A DNA stretch of 64,000 nucleotides from Cryptosporangium phraense (GCF_006912135.1 NZ_VIRS01000016.1:62001-126000), one strand, 5' to 3'; counted from the stretch's first letter, positions 8,362 through 16,556 are shown. Numbers and translations are program-made. The notes: a model not told the origin generated them from the letters alone.

Positions 8362-9068
8362 CGCGCGGCGCAGCGCTGAGCGCCATGTTCCCGGGCAGCG
8401 GGCGGCTGTGGGTGAGCATCGAGGGAATCAACGGGGTCGGGAAGACCAGCGCGGCCCGCGCGGCCGCCGTTGCACTCGGGGCGCGGTGCCTGCTGCTCGA
8501 CGAGCTCACCGACTCCGCCGGCAACACGCTGCCCGCCCAGGTCATCGCCGCCCTCGGCCAGGAGAACGACCCGTTCCTGCGCGCCGGCCACCCGGTCGTG
8601 GAGACCCTCGCGCTGCTCGCACTGCAGGTCCGTAAGGCCGAACGACTAGCAGTACAGGACCTGACCGGGGTCGAGGTGATCCTCGAGGACCGCGGCGTGG
8701 ACTCCATCGCCGTCTACCAGGCTGCGATCCTCTGCGCCCAGGACCCCGGAGCGTCTCCCGAGCCCGTCCTCCGCCACCTGCTCTCCAGCGGCCGGCGCTG
8801 GCGGCCGCTGCCGGACGCGACCCTCCTGCTACTCGGCGACACCGCGGTCTGCGCGCTGCGGTTCGCCGACCGGATCGGGCATCCGCTGGCGACCGCGGAC
8901 CTGCGGCTGCTCGAACAGATCGACGCGCTATATCGGACAATCGCCGCGGCCGATCCCGGCCGCTACGTCCTCGTCGAGGTGACCGGCCTGTCGCGGGAGC
9001 AGACGGCCGCAGCCGTCCAGGAGACTGTGGCGGCCCTGCTGGATCGGCGGGCCGCGCATGCCTCGTGA
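8358..9068 (+). CDS. thymidylate-kinase-like P-loop kinase (first copy)
   Basis: This 236-residue protein has an N-terminal Walker A motif (VSIEGINGVGKTSAARA, residues about 18-34) of the dTMP kinase/deoxynucleoside kinase superfamily. A conserved acidic segment is VILEDRGVDSIAVYQA, with the DR typical of the nucleoside-binding region. The C-terminal part (LLEQIDALYRTIAAADPGRYVLV) also fits. It is not the housekeeping Tmk, since it sits inside a biosynthetic operon and is paralogous to the kinase at 11186. It may phosphorylate a nucleoside or nucleotide intermediate. Four-base overlap with the methyltransferase. Confidence 0.8.
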   Translation: MTRGAALSAMFPGSGRLWVSIEGINGVGKTSAARAAAVALGARCLLLDELTDSAGNTLPAQVIAALGQENDPFLRAGHPVVETLALLALQVRKAERLAVQDLTGVEVILEDRGVDSIAVYQAAILCAQDPGASPEPVLRHLLSSGRRWRPLPDATLLLLGDTAVCALRFADRIGHPLATADLRLLEQIDALYRTIAAADPGRYVLVEVTGLSREQTAAAVQETVAALLDRRAAHAS

Positions 9069-10095
9069 CGTGACCCTGCTGTGGGGCCTGCGCTCTCCGT
9101 GCGCGTTCGGCTGCCCGCACTGCTACTTCGGCACCATCGAGGAGCACAAAGACAACCCGCCGGGGCAGCTGGGTGTGCTGTCGCACCTGTCTCGCTCCGA
9201 CCTGCCCGGCGAGGCGTTGACGGCCTTCGCGCGCACGCTGGCCGGCTCGGACGTCGAGCGGGTGGTCATCGCCGGCGGCGAGCCGCTGGACTGGCCCGGC
9301 GCGCTAGAGCTCATCGCTCTGATCAAGGAGGCGGGCTGCCAGGTCGTCGTCGCCACCAACGCCATCCCGCTCACCCGCCCGCACGTCGCCGAGCGCCTCG
9401 TCGCGCTCGGCGTCGACGGCGTGTCCGTGTCCCTCGACAGCGCGGACGCGGACGCCAACGACCGGATGCGGCCGTCGCGGTCGGGCCGTCTCGGCTACCA
9501 CGACGTCCTCCACGGCATCCGTGCCCTGCTGCAGGCGCGCGCCGGAGGGCCCGCGCCCAGGGTCGGGGTTTACACCGTGGTCATCCGATCCCGGCCTCAG
9601 GAAATCACCGGCATGGCGCGGCTGGCCGCCGACCTCGGCGTGGACTATTACGTGCCGCAGCCGATCTCCCTCGCACCCGACCACACGCTCTTCTCCCAGA
9701 TGGCCCACACCCCTGCCGACGTCGATGATGTCGCCGAGCAGCTCGACGGCCTTTACCGCGATCCCCACGGGCTGGTCCTGCCCGACCCCTCCTACGTCCA
9801 GCGGTTCCTCGCTGCGATCTCCACCCACGACAGCGGGCACGTACCCGACTGCTTCGGCGGCGCGCGTCTGTTCTTCATCCAGCCCGACGGCCTGGTCTGG
9901 GATTGCCCGTCCGACCGCCGCATCGCGGCCACGTCACCCGAGCATCGACGTAGCATCCGCGGCGCCGACGCCCGCACGCTGTTCGCCGCCCGGCCGGCAT
10001 GCACGAACTGCGCGCTGTTCAGCCGGGACTGCGTGAACATGTGGCCGCTCGTGCTCGACATGCCGCGGCTGCTCAACGCGGAGGTTCCGCGATGA
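9058..10095 (+). CDS. radical SAM enzyme with SPASM-like C-terminus
   Basis: This 345-residue protein has the radical SAM cluster motif CAFGCPHC (Cys-x3-Cys-x2-Cys, about residues 18-25). A VVIAGGEPLDWPGALE strand follows (the GGE motif). The VVATNAI and VSVSLDSADA stretches resemble MoaA/PqqE-like enzymes. The C-terminus holds further cysteines (DCFGG, WDCPSD and CTNCALFSRDC) arranged like a SPASM/Twitch auxiliary cluster site. It probably carries out a radical modification of the deazapurine nucleoside or an attached amino acid; the reaction is unknown. It overlaps the kinase gene by eleven bases and the aminotransferase by four. Confidence 0.85.
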   Translation: MPRDVTLLWGLRSPCAFGCPHCYFGTIEEHKDNPPGQLGVLSHLSRSDLPGEALTAFARTLAGSDVERVVIAGGEPLDWPGALELIALIKEAGCQVVVATNAIPLTRPHVAERLVALGVDGVSVSLDSADADANDRMRPSRSGRLGYHDVLHGIRALLQARAGGPAPRVGVYTVVIRSRPQEITGMARLAADLGVDYYVPQPISLAPDHTLFSQMAHTPADVDDVAEQLDGLYRDPHGLVLPDPSYVQRFLAAISTHDSGHVPDCFGGARLFFIQPDGLVWDCPSDRRIAATSPEHRRSIRGADARTLFAARPACTNCALFSRDCVNMWPLVLDMPRLLNAEVPR

Positions 10096-11198
10096 CGCTC
10101 CCCCCGATCCCCAACACGCGACAGCCACTCGCCGACCAGCTCACCGCTCTCCTCGAGCAACTGCCCGACCCGAGCGGCGGGCCGAACACCGGGCAGCTGG
10201 AGCAGGAGCTGGCCGAGGCCTTCGACGTTCCGCACGCCGTGGCGGTCGCCTCCGGCACCGCGGCGCTACACGTCGCGCTGGCGGCCTGCGGCATCGGGCC
10301 CGGCGACGAAGTCCTCGTCCCGGCGCTGACCGTCGTCATGACCGTCGCGCCGCTGGCCGCCCTCGGGGCAACCCCGGTGTTCATCGACAGCGACCCGGAC
10401 ACTCTGGACCTGGACTTCGACGACGCCGTCCGCAAGCTCACCGCGCGGACCCGCGCGATCGTTCCGGTGCACCTCTGGGGCCGGATGGGCGACCCCGCCG
10501 CTCTCACGGCATTCGCCCAAGAACACGGCCTGGCCGTCATCGAAGACGCCGCGCAGGCCGCCGGCAGCGCCCGCAGCGGACAGCGCGCCGGAACGCTCGG
10601 GGCCGTCGGCTGCTTCAGCATGAAAGACGGCAAGATCCTGTGGAGCGGCGAGGGCGGCTTCCTGCTCACCGCTCGCCCCCAAGTCGCCGAGCACGCGGCG
10701 GCGTTCCGTAGCCACTGGCAACCGGCGCCCCCCGGCCAGGCACCGCTCAGTCGCCTGGCCACCAACGCCCGCCTCGCCGCTCCCCTCGCCGTGATCGCCC
10801 AGGCCAACCTCCGTCGCCTGCCGAGCCTGCTCGCGCGACGCCGCGCCCAGACTCAGCACCTGATCGGCGCGTTGCAGCAGGCACCCGGCCTGAGCCCGCT
10901 CGCGCCGGCCCCGGGCGAGGAGTGGAACGGCTTCGCCCCGCTGGCGCACATCGACCTGCCCCGCCCGCGGGCGTTCGCCCAGCACCTCGCCCAGCAAGGA
11001 GTGCCCAACTCCACGGGCAGCTTCCGCCTCGTCCCCTGCGACACCCGGCCCATGTTCACCAGCACCAATCCGTGCCGCGGCGCCGCCCACGTCCTCGACC
11101 ACACGCTCGCCGTGGTCCTCACCGAACACGACACCGAGACCACCCTCGACCGCCACGCCGCGGTCATCCTCCGGGAGGCCGACGCATGGACTGGGTGA
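10092..11198 (+). CDS. DegT/DnrJ/EryC1/StrS-family PLP aminotransferase
   Basis: This 368-residue protein belongs to the sugar/nucleoside aminotransferase family. Visible marks are the cofactor loop ASGTAALHVALAACGI (about residues 56-71), PVHLWGRMGD, VIEDAAQAAG, and the PLP lysine in MKDGKILWSGEGG (Lys181 by spacing to GEGG). Family members transaminate keto-sugars with glutamate or glutamine; some act as dehydratases when Lys is replaced, but here Lys is retained. Placed after the radical SAM enzyme, it may add an amino group to an oxidised ribose or side chain. The start overlaps the upstream stop (ATGA), and the end overlaps the next gene by 13 bases. Confidence 0.87.
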   Translation: MTLPPIPNTRQPLADQLTALLEQLPDPSGGPNTGQLEQELAEAFDVPHAVAVASGTAALHVALAACGIGPGDEVLVPALTVVMTVAPLAALGATPVFIDSDPDTLDLDFDDAVRKLTARTRAIVPVHLWGRMGDPAALTAFAQEHGLAVIEDAAQAAGSARSGQRAGTLGAVGCFSMKDGKILWSGEGGFLLTARPQVAEHAAAFRSHWQPAPPGQAPLSRLATNARLAAPLAVIAQANLRRLPSLLARRRAQTQHLIGALQQAPGLSPLAPAPGEEWNGFAPLAHIDLPRPRAFAQHLAQQGVPNSTGSFRLVPCDTRPMFTSTNPCRGAAHVLDHTLAVVLTEHDTETTLDRHAAVILREADAWTG

Positions 11199-12079
11199 CC
11201 ACGAGCCTGCCCGCCGACCCGGATCGCGCCGCACCGATCCCACCGGAGCCGCCGGGCACAGTCCTGCCGGACGTCGGCCCGGCACCGTACCGCTCCAGCC
11301 CTTTTCTCGGGCCATCGGCACCGATACGCCCCGACTGCGCCCGCGGTCCGCTGATCTCGATCGACGGCATCACCGGAGTCGGCAAGACCTACCTGACCCA
11401 CCGGGTCCTCGCGCTCCTCGAAGAACCACCGCTGCTGCTCGACGGATTTTCCCAGCGCGAGGACGGGCGCCCTGGACTGGGCGAAGCTCTGCTCCGCGCC
11501 CTCTACCAGGCCAGCGCCGGAGATCCGTTCCTGCGCGGCGGCACGCCCCTAGCCGAGACACTGCTGTTGCTGGCGATCAAGCGCCACGACTTCGACACCG
11601 TCCTGCCCGGGCTCTCGCGCGGGTGTGCCGTCCTCGAAGGTCGCAGCGTCGACTCCACCGCCGTCTGCCAGGCGCTGCTGCTCGACCCCGATGACGCGGA
11701 CGCCGCCTTGGACACGGCGATCGATTTGCTGGAGCTGGCCGCGTCCTACCGGCCGCTGCCCGACCTCACGATCCTCGTCACCGACGACGCCGATCAGGCT
11801 GTCGAGCGCGCACAGCGGCGCGACCAGCGCGTTTTCACCAGCGAACAGGGCACGTTCATGCGACGGGCGGGCGCGCTCTTCGAGCAGGTCGCCGCCGCGG
11901 ACCCGGCTCGCTACCGGGTGGTGGACCGGCGCCATGTCGGCGAACAGGTGGCGACTGAGCTGATCAGGCATTGGATTCTCGGCGCCGGAACCAACCTGGC
12001 CTGTGTTCGTGAGTCGTGGCAGGACCTGGCAGTCCGGTGCATCTTCTGCGGCCGACGCACCGGCTCGGTGACGTCGTGA
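11186..12079 (+). CDS. thymidylate-kinase-like P-loop kinase (second copy)
   Basis: This 297-residue protein is paralogous to the kinase at 8358. It shares the Walker A motif (ISIDGITGVGKTYLTHRVL), the DPFLRGG segment, VLEGRSVDSTAVCQA and the SYRPLPDLTILV strand. It differs in an N-terminal extension of about 50 residues and a C-terminal tail containing a CIFCG cysteine pair. Two divergent copies flanking the radical SAM and aminotransferase genes suggest sequential phosphorylations, or nucleoside and nucleotide kinases. The ATG at 11186 is preferred because of GGGAGG upstream and close coupling to the aminotransferase. Confidence 0.78.
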   Translation: MDWVTTSLPADPDRAAPIPPEPPGTVLPDVGPAPYRSSPFLGPSAPIRPDCARGPLISIDGITGVGKTYLTHRVLALLEEPPLLLDGFSQREDGRPGLGEALLRALYQASAGDPFLRGGTPLAETLLLLAIKRHDFDTVLPGLSRGCAVLEGRSVDSTAVCQALLLDPDDADAALDTAIDLLELAASYRPLPDLTILVTDDADQAVERAQRRDQRVFTSEQGTFMRRAGALFEQVAAADPARYRVVDRRHVGEQVATELIRHWILGAGTNLACVRESWQDLAVRCIFCGRRTGSVTS

Positions 12080-12822
12080 ACGAAGCAGTTCGGCCGTCGA
12101 CCTCGTCTGGACCTGCCGCACCGTGCAGTTGCGTACCGGCGATCCCTGCTGGCGTTGACGCGGTGGTGTTCGACTTCGATGGCACCCTCGCCGACACCAC
12201 CTCCCTCCACGAACAGGCGCTACGCGCAGCGCTCGAGCCCTACGGCCTCGGCCTCGACCCTGACTGGTATCGCCGCCACGTCGGCCTCTCGATCCATGAC
12301 CTGCTCACCGCTTTGTCTGGTAGCGCGCAGCTGCCGCACCAGGACATCGTCCAAGACAGCCGCGCCCACCTGCTGGCCGAGCTGCACCGCATCACCCCCA
12401 TCCCGTGCGTCGGGTCGCTCCTGCGCACCGCCCGCCAGGCCGGACTTCCCTGCGCCGTTGCCTCGGGCGCCAGCAGGCTGCTCGTCCATCCCGGGATCGA
12501 CGAGCTCGGTCTGCGGCATGAGTTTACGGCCGTCGTCGCACGCGAAGACGTTCCCCGCGGCAAACCGGCCCCCGACCTGTATCTCGCGGCGGTCCGGCGC
12601 CTGGGAGTCCCGCCGGAGCGCTGTCTCGCCGTCGACGACGCCCGCGACGGCGTCGCCTCCGCCCGCGCGGCCGGCCTACCCGTCCTCACGCTGGCCGACG
12701 GCCACCTGACCGACGCCGCCGAAGCATTCGGTCGGGCCGAACCGATCACCACGGCAGCCGACGATGTCTCGCCGGATCGCGCGGCGCCCCGCTCAGCAGA
12801 TCCCACAGACCGACAGCCCTGA
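12076..12822 (+). CDS. HAD-superfamily hydrolase (beta-phosphoglucomutase-like)
   Basis: This 248-residue protein shows all four HAD motifs: the nucleophile DFDGTLADT (about residues 33-41), ASGAS with the motif II Ser, KPAPDLYL with the motif III Lys, and VDDARDGVASARAAG with the acidic motif IV. The cap between motifs I and II is the C1 type of beta-phosphoglucomutase and phosphoglycolate phosphatase relatives. It probably removes a phosphate from a pathway nucleotide. ToyI of the toyocamycin cluster is also a HAD protein. The GTG at 12076 overlaps the kinase stop (GTGA). The C-terminal 30 residues look unstructured. Confidence 0.85.
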   Translation: MNEAVRPSTSSGPAAPCSCVPAIPAGVDAVVFDFDGTLADTTSLHEQALRAALEPYGLGLDPDWYRRHVGLSIHDLLTALSGSAQLPHQDIVQDSRAHLLAELHRITPIPCVGSLLRTARQAGLPCAVASGASRLLVHPGIDELGLRHEFTAVVAREDVPRGKPAPDLYLAAVRRLGVPPERCLAVDDARDGVASARAAGLPVLTLADGHLTDAAEAFGRAEPITTAADDVSPDRAAPRSADPTDRQP

Positions 12823-12847
12823 TGCCGCCATCCCAGAGGGGAGCAGG

Positions 12848-13807
12848 ATGCCCGTCCTCCACTCGACCAAGAACCTCACGATCGTCGATCCGCCGACGGC
12901 GACGAAGGAAGGTGTCGGGATCTTTGAATACACCGACCACTACACGGTGTTCCATTACGGCCGAATGCCCGACCTGATCCCCGGGAAAGGCGAGGCCACC
13001 TGCCGGATGGCCGTCTTCAACTTCGCGATGTTGGAGGCGGCGGGTGTGCGCACCCATTTCCGCCGGTTCCTCGCCCCCAACCGGATCGAAGTCGACCTCG
13101 CGTTGGTTCCACCGCCCGCACCGCAGGCACCGGTTGCGGGAAGCCGCCTGATTCCGCTACTCGTCCTTGTTCGCAACGCTCTTCCTCAGGGGAGCTCCGT
13201 GCACAGGAGGCTCGCGGCCGGCACGCTGAGGCTTGCCGATGCCGGGCTGAGCAGCATCCCGGCGGTCGGCGAGCAGTTGCAACGTCCGCTTATCGAGTAC
13301 GCGACGATGCGCGAAGACGTCAATCGGATCATCGGCGAGCCCGAGGCGCGGCGTCTGGCCGCTCTCACCGACGACCAGCTCCAGGAGATGCGCGACACGA
13401 CCCTCATGGTCAACGAGGTGCTGACTGCACACGCCCGCCAGCTCGGACTGAGCCACTCCGACGGCAAACTCGAGTACCTGCTCACCGGCGACGAGCGCCT
13501 CGTACTGGCCGACAGCCCGGGAACGCCCGACGAGAGCCGCCTGTTGTTCAACGGCGTTCACTGCGGCAAGCAGGTGCTGCGCAACTGGTACGTCAACAAC
13601 GGGCTCGAAGTCCCCGTCGACCAGCTAATCGCCGACGGCGTGCCGCGCAGCCAGTGGCCGACTCCGGCGTCGCTGCCGCCGGAGTTCGTGGCGGTGATGT
13701 CGGACCTGTACCGCTCGCTGAGCGAAACCTGGACCGGGCTGCGCCTCTGGAACATACCGGACCTGCACGCCGCCACGAAGGCCGTCGTAGAGGTCATCGG
13801 GCAGTGA
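12848..13807 (+). CDS. SAICAR synthetase (PurC)-like ATP-dependent ligase
   Basis: This 319-residue protein resembles phosphoribosylaminoimidazole-succinocarboxamide synthase, which joins aspartate to the carboxylate of CAIR. Matching features are an N-terminal nucleotide-binding strand pair (IFEYTDHYTVFHYG), the IPGKG loop, HSDGKLEYLL (PurC has DxKxE here) and LADSPGTPDESRL (PurC has DEVLTPDSSR). It is unlikely to be the housekeeping purC. An attractive inference is amide formation on the 7-carboxylate of CDG ribotide, which resembles the CAIR carboxylate. GAGGGGAG precedes ATG 12848. Confidence 0.83.
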   Translation: MPVLHSTKNLTIVDPPTATKEGVGIFEYTDHYTVFHYGRMPDLIPGKGEATCRMAVFNFAMLEAAGVRTHFRRFLAPNRIEVDLALVPPPAPQAPVAGSRLIPLLVLVRNALPQGSSVHRRLAAGTLRLADAGLSSIPAVGEQLQRPLIEYATMREDVNRIIGEPEARRLAALTDDQLQEMRDTTLMVNEVLTAHARQLGLSHSDGKLEYLLTGDERLVLADSPGTPDESRLLFNGVHCGKQVLRNWYVNNGLEVPVDQLIADGVPRSQWPTPASLPPEFVAVMSDLYRSLSETWTGLRLWNIPDLHAATKAVVEVIGQ

Positions 13808-13906
13808 GTGCCTCGCCGCCTGCACGGATATCGCAGCGCCGACGGCTGGGGCATCCTTCCCCCATGCCAGAACAGCAGCAGCCACCTCACGAATGACGAG
13901 GACGAC

Positions 13907-14584
13907 ATGGGCGGATTGACAGAAGATCCCGCGTTCCTCGCGAGAACGTTCGTGGTCATCGACTTCGAGGCGACAACGCCCACCGGTCGCCCGGCGCAAC
14001 CTATCGAGGTCGCAGCTCTCGCTCTCCGATACGAGCAAGGCGCGTGGCAGCCGGTCGGCCGCAGCACCTCCTTGATCCGACCGCCCACGTTCGCCGGCCT
14101 CACACCCGCCGACACTGCCCAGACCGGCATCACCGCCGAGCAGCTAGCCCATGCGCCCAGCCCTGCCGAGGCGCTCGGGGCACTGGATCGGCGATTCACC
14201 GGCAGCGGCCGGTATTTGCTGGTCGCTCAACACGCCGCGACCGAGGCGGGCATCATCTACAACCAGCGCGAGCACTGCCCGGCACTGGCCCGGGTGGATC
14301 TGCTCGACACGATCCCGCTCGCCAAACACGTCGTGCCCGGCCTGCCGACCTACCAGCTCGACATGCTGCTGGCGCACTACTCCATCACGCGGCCGCCGGA
14401 TCGCCACCGCGCCTACGCCGACGTCGATGTCACCGCCCAAGTGTTCTTCCGGCTCGTCGAAGCCGCGGACGAGGACGGTTCGATCACTGACCTCGCGGGG
14501 CTGGTGAAGATCGCCGGCCGCACCGCCAAGTGCAATGTCCCCGTCCAAGCCGAATTGTTCGACGTCGATGCTCGGACGGACTGA
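13907..14584 (+). CDS. DnaQ-like 3'-5' exonuclease (DEDD family)
   Basis: This 225-residue protein has the exonuclease III-type motifs: VVIDFEATTPTG (motif I, D and E), a central LVAQHAATEAGI (motif II), and HRAYADVDVTAQVF (motif III, H-x4-D). It resembles the epsilon/RNase T exonuclease family but has no polymerase-associated domain. GAGGACGAC precedes the ATG at 13907; the longer open frame upstream has no domain. It lies 100 bases after the ligase gene and may not belong to the pathway. A decayed relative is at 16047-16556 on the other strand. Confidence 0.8.
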   Translation: MGGLTEDPAFLARTFVVIDFEATTPTGRPAQPIEVAALALRYEQGAWQPVGRSTSLIRPPTFAGLTPADTAQTGITAEQLAHAPSPAEALGALDRRFTGSGRYLLVAQHAATEAGIIYNQREHCPALARVDLLDTIPLAKHVVPGLPTYQLDMLLAHYSITRPPDRHRAYADVDVTAQVFFRLVEAADEDGSITDLAGLVKIAGRTAKCNVPVQAELFDVDARTD

Positions 14585-14626
14585 ACCCATGCTCGAAGCG
14601 ATCCGAGGAAGGGCGGTACCTACCTG

Positions 14627-15259
14627 ATGATCATGGGCGAAGCCGACCGTGTCGAAGTTCCGTTCTGGTTCGATCCGCTGTGCCCCTGGGCGTGGATTAC
14701 CTCCCGGTGGCTGCTCGAAGTCGAGCAGGTTCGGCCAGTACGCGCCGACTGGCGGATCATGTCGCTGGCCTACCTCAACCTCGTCCAACGCGAGGGCAAA
14801 GGACTCGGCGAGGACTACCTCGAGCTGATGAAAAAGGCCTGGGGTCCCGTCCGAGTCTGCGCAGCAGCCGCCGAACACGCCGGCCCGAGTGTTCTCGGGC
14901 CGCTCTACACCGCGATCGGCACCCGGCTCCACAACCAACGACGGCGCGATGATTCCACCGTCATCACCGAAGCCCTCGCCGCGGCGGACCTGCCGGTCTC
15001 GTTGGCCACCGCCGCCGCCAGCACGGGGCTCGACGAATTGATTATCGCCTCGCACCACAAGGCGTTCGACGACGTCGGCCTCGATGTCGGGACCCCGATC
15101 CTGCGCGTCAGCGACACCACGCTCTTCGGCCCTGTAATCACGCCGGCACCGCGGGGAGAAGCCGCCGGACGACTCTGGGACGGCCTCGTCGCGGTGGCCG
15201 CCACGGACGGCTTCTTCGAGCTGAAACGGACCCGGAGCCGCAAGCCGTCCTTCGACTGA
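14627..15259 (+). CDS. DsbA-family thioredoxin-fold protein
   Basis: This 210-residue protein starts with VPFWFDPLCPWAWITSRWL, the DsbA/HCCA-isomerase type opening in which the CxxC motif is reduced to CPWA with one Cys. The rest (MSLAYLNLVQ, a helical insertion, then VGTPILRVSDTTLFGPVI) fits the mycothiol-dependent oxidoreductase relatives of actinomycetes. These may act as nitroreductase-like or disulfide isomerase enzymes; the substrate is unknown. It is convergent with the NUDIX gene and separated from it by a long palindrome. Confidence 0.82.
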   Translation: MIMGEADRVEVPFWFDPLCPWAWITSRWLLEVEQVRPVRADWRIMSLAYLNLVQREGKGLGEDYLELMKKAWGPVRVCAAAAEHAGPSVLGPLYTAIGTRLHNQRRRDDSTVITEALAAADLPVSLATAAASTGLDELIIASHHKAFDDVGLDVGTPILRVSDTTLFGPVITPAPRGEAAGRLWDGLVAVAATDGFFELKRTRSRKPSFD

Positions 15260-15342
15260 ACCACCCTGGCCCCCGTGCGAACGGCGCGAATTGCACCCAC
15301 TCAGAGACTGCCGACCATCGCGATGCGTCATCCGCTAGACGG

Positions 15343-15374
15343 ACCCCCACGATCGGTTAACCGATCGTGGGGGT
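15343..15374. terminator. 32-bp perfect palindrome between convergent genes
   Basis: The sequence from 15343 to 15374 is its own reverse complement (two arms of A, five C, ACGATCGGTT around a TT/AA centre). It overlaps the stop codon of the NUDIX gene. It lies between convergent genes and can serve as a transcription terminator in both directions. A role as a protein-binding site is possible because the palindrome has no loop. Confidence 0.65.
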
Positions 15375-15914
15375 GCTGACTGCTCGTGCGATACGAGGCC
15401 CGACCACCTGCTCGGCTGCAGCGAGCGGGTACCAGGCCGCACCTGTCACCTCCGCCTCCTGGAGGAGACCTATGTCCCCGTCAGCGGTGGTGAAAGCGAA
15501 GCCGATGTCCAGGTGGTAGTGCTCCGGCTCGTCCTTCTGCGGGCGCGCAGGGACCCTCCCGTACTCGACGTAGACCGGTGTCTGCGACGTCGGCACGACG
15601 GTGTCGGCCTTGATCCCGGTCTCCTCGATCAGCTCACGCTTTGCCGCCTCGATCAACGATGCGTCGGTCGGCTCCAGATGACCGCCAGGCTGAAGGGGAA
15701 TTCCATAGGAACGATGGTCTACGAGCAGCACCGTCGCGGAGTCCCGAACCAGCAGCGCGCCGGCGGTGACGTGCATCCGAAAGTTTCGCCGCGACGCGAA
15801 GTCGCCTCCTTGAGCCAGTAGTTGCATCGGCTCCGACAGCAGCTCAGCTTCTTCCGGATAGCGCTCGAGGTAGCTGGACAGTGCGCCCAAGATGTCTGTG
15901 TCACTGACTGCCAC
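15357..15914 (-). CDS. NUDIX hydrolase
   Basis: This 185-residue protein has a NUDIX box, GGHLEPTDASLIEAAKREL continuing IEETGI, with the REUxEExGU core intact and one extra residue in the preceding helix. NUDIX enzymes hydrolyse nucleoside diphosphates linked to another group. The GTG at 15914 is preferred, since GGAGGCGG precedes it and the longer form adds only basic residues. TubG of the tubercidin pathway is also a NUDIX hydrolase, so a part in the adjacent CDG pathway is possible, though the gene is on the opposite strand. Confidence 0.82.
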   Translation of the reverse strand: MAVSDTDILGALSSYLERYPEEAELLSEPMQLLAQGGDFASRRNFRMHVTAGALLVRDSATVLLVDHRSYGIPLQPGGHLEPTDASLIEAAKRELIEETGIKADTVVPTSQTPVYVEYGRVPARPQKDEPEHYHLDIGFAFTTADGDIGLLQEAEVTGAAWYPLAAAEQVVGPRIARAVSTPTIG

Positions 15915-16046
15915 GGGCCGCCTCCGCGTCCGCCTTGAAGCCAAAACCGAGCAGCATCTTCGCCGGTGTAGGAGCAACGTAAGGCGACACAGGCGACTCC
16001 ATTGAAGGCGCGTCACATGAGGAGGCAATTAGCTTACAAAATCTCA

Positions 16047-16556
16047 CTACTTACCAGCAGTCCACAGCGCCCGACGCGGCTGCCCGCCAGGCGCCGCGTC
16101 CCGGACTGCCTGGCTCAGGCTGAGCTCGTCGATGATGTGCTCCAACCCCCAGCGGTCCGTGCAGGCCCGCGCGGCGCGCGAGAGGCGCAAGGTGTCGATC
16201 AGGCCGGCAGCCCGCAGACCCGGGATGCGCCGCGAGGGCAGTCTCTAGTCGACGCCGACGTTGTGCCCGACGATCCATCGGCCGTCGAGCATGCCGGCAA
16301 CGACGCCGGCGGTCGAGCTCCAGCGGGGCGCGGCCGCCAGCGTGGTATCGGTGAGCCCTGGCGAGATCCAGGGACGTCGGGGCACCGACCGATCCGGGTT
16401 GACCAAGGTGCTGAAGGCCGCGGCCAGGTTCGGCGCCGGACCGCCAAAGGGAATGGCGGCGATCTCCAAGATCGCCTCGCTCGTCCCGTCCTGGGCTCCG
16501 GTCCCCTCGAGATCGACGGCGGCCAGCGGTTCGGCATGCCAGGGCAGGTACTCCAC
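16047..16556 (-). pseudogene. DnaQ-like exonuclease with internal amber codon
   Basis: One frame from a GTG at 16556 encodes an exonuclease (LAAVDLEGTGAQ with motif I; RWIVGHNVGVD with motif II) that stops at a TAG near 16245. The same frame continues downstream with LRAAGLIDTLRLSRAA and GLEHIIDELSLSQAVRD, which are the expected next segments. It ends at 16047 before motif III is complete. The total length without the TAG is 169 codons. It is therefore an inactive or readthrough-dependent gene, related to the intact exonuclease at 13907. Confidence 0.7.
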
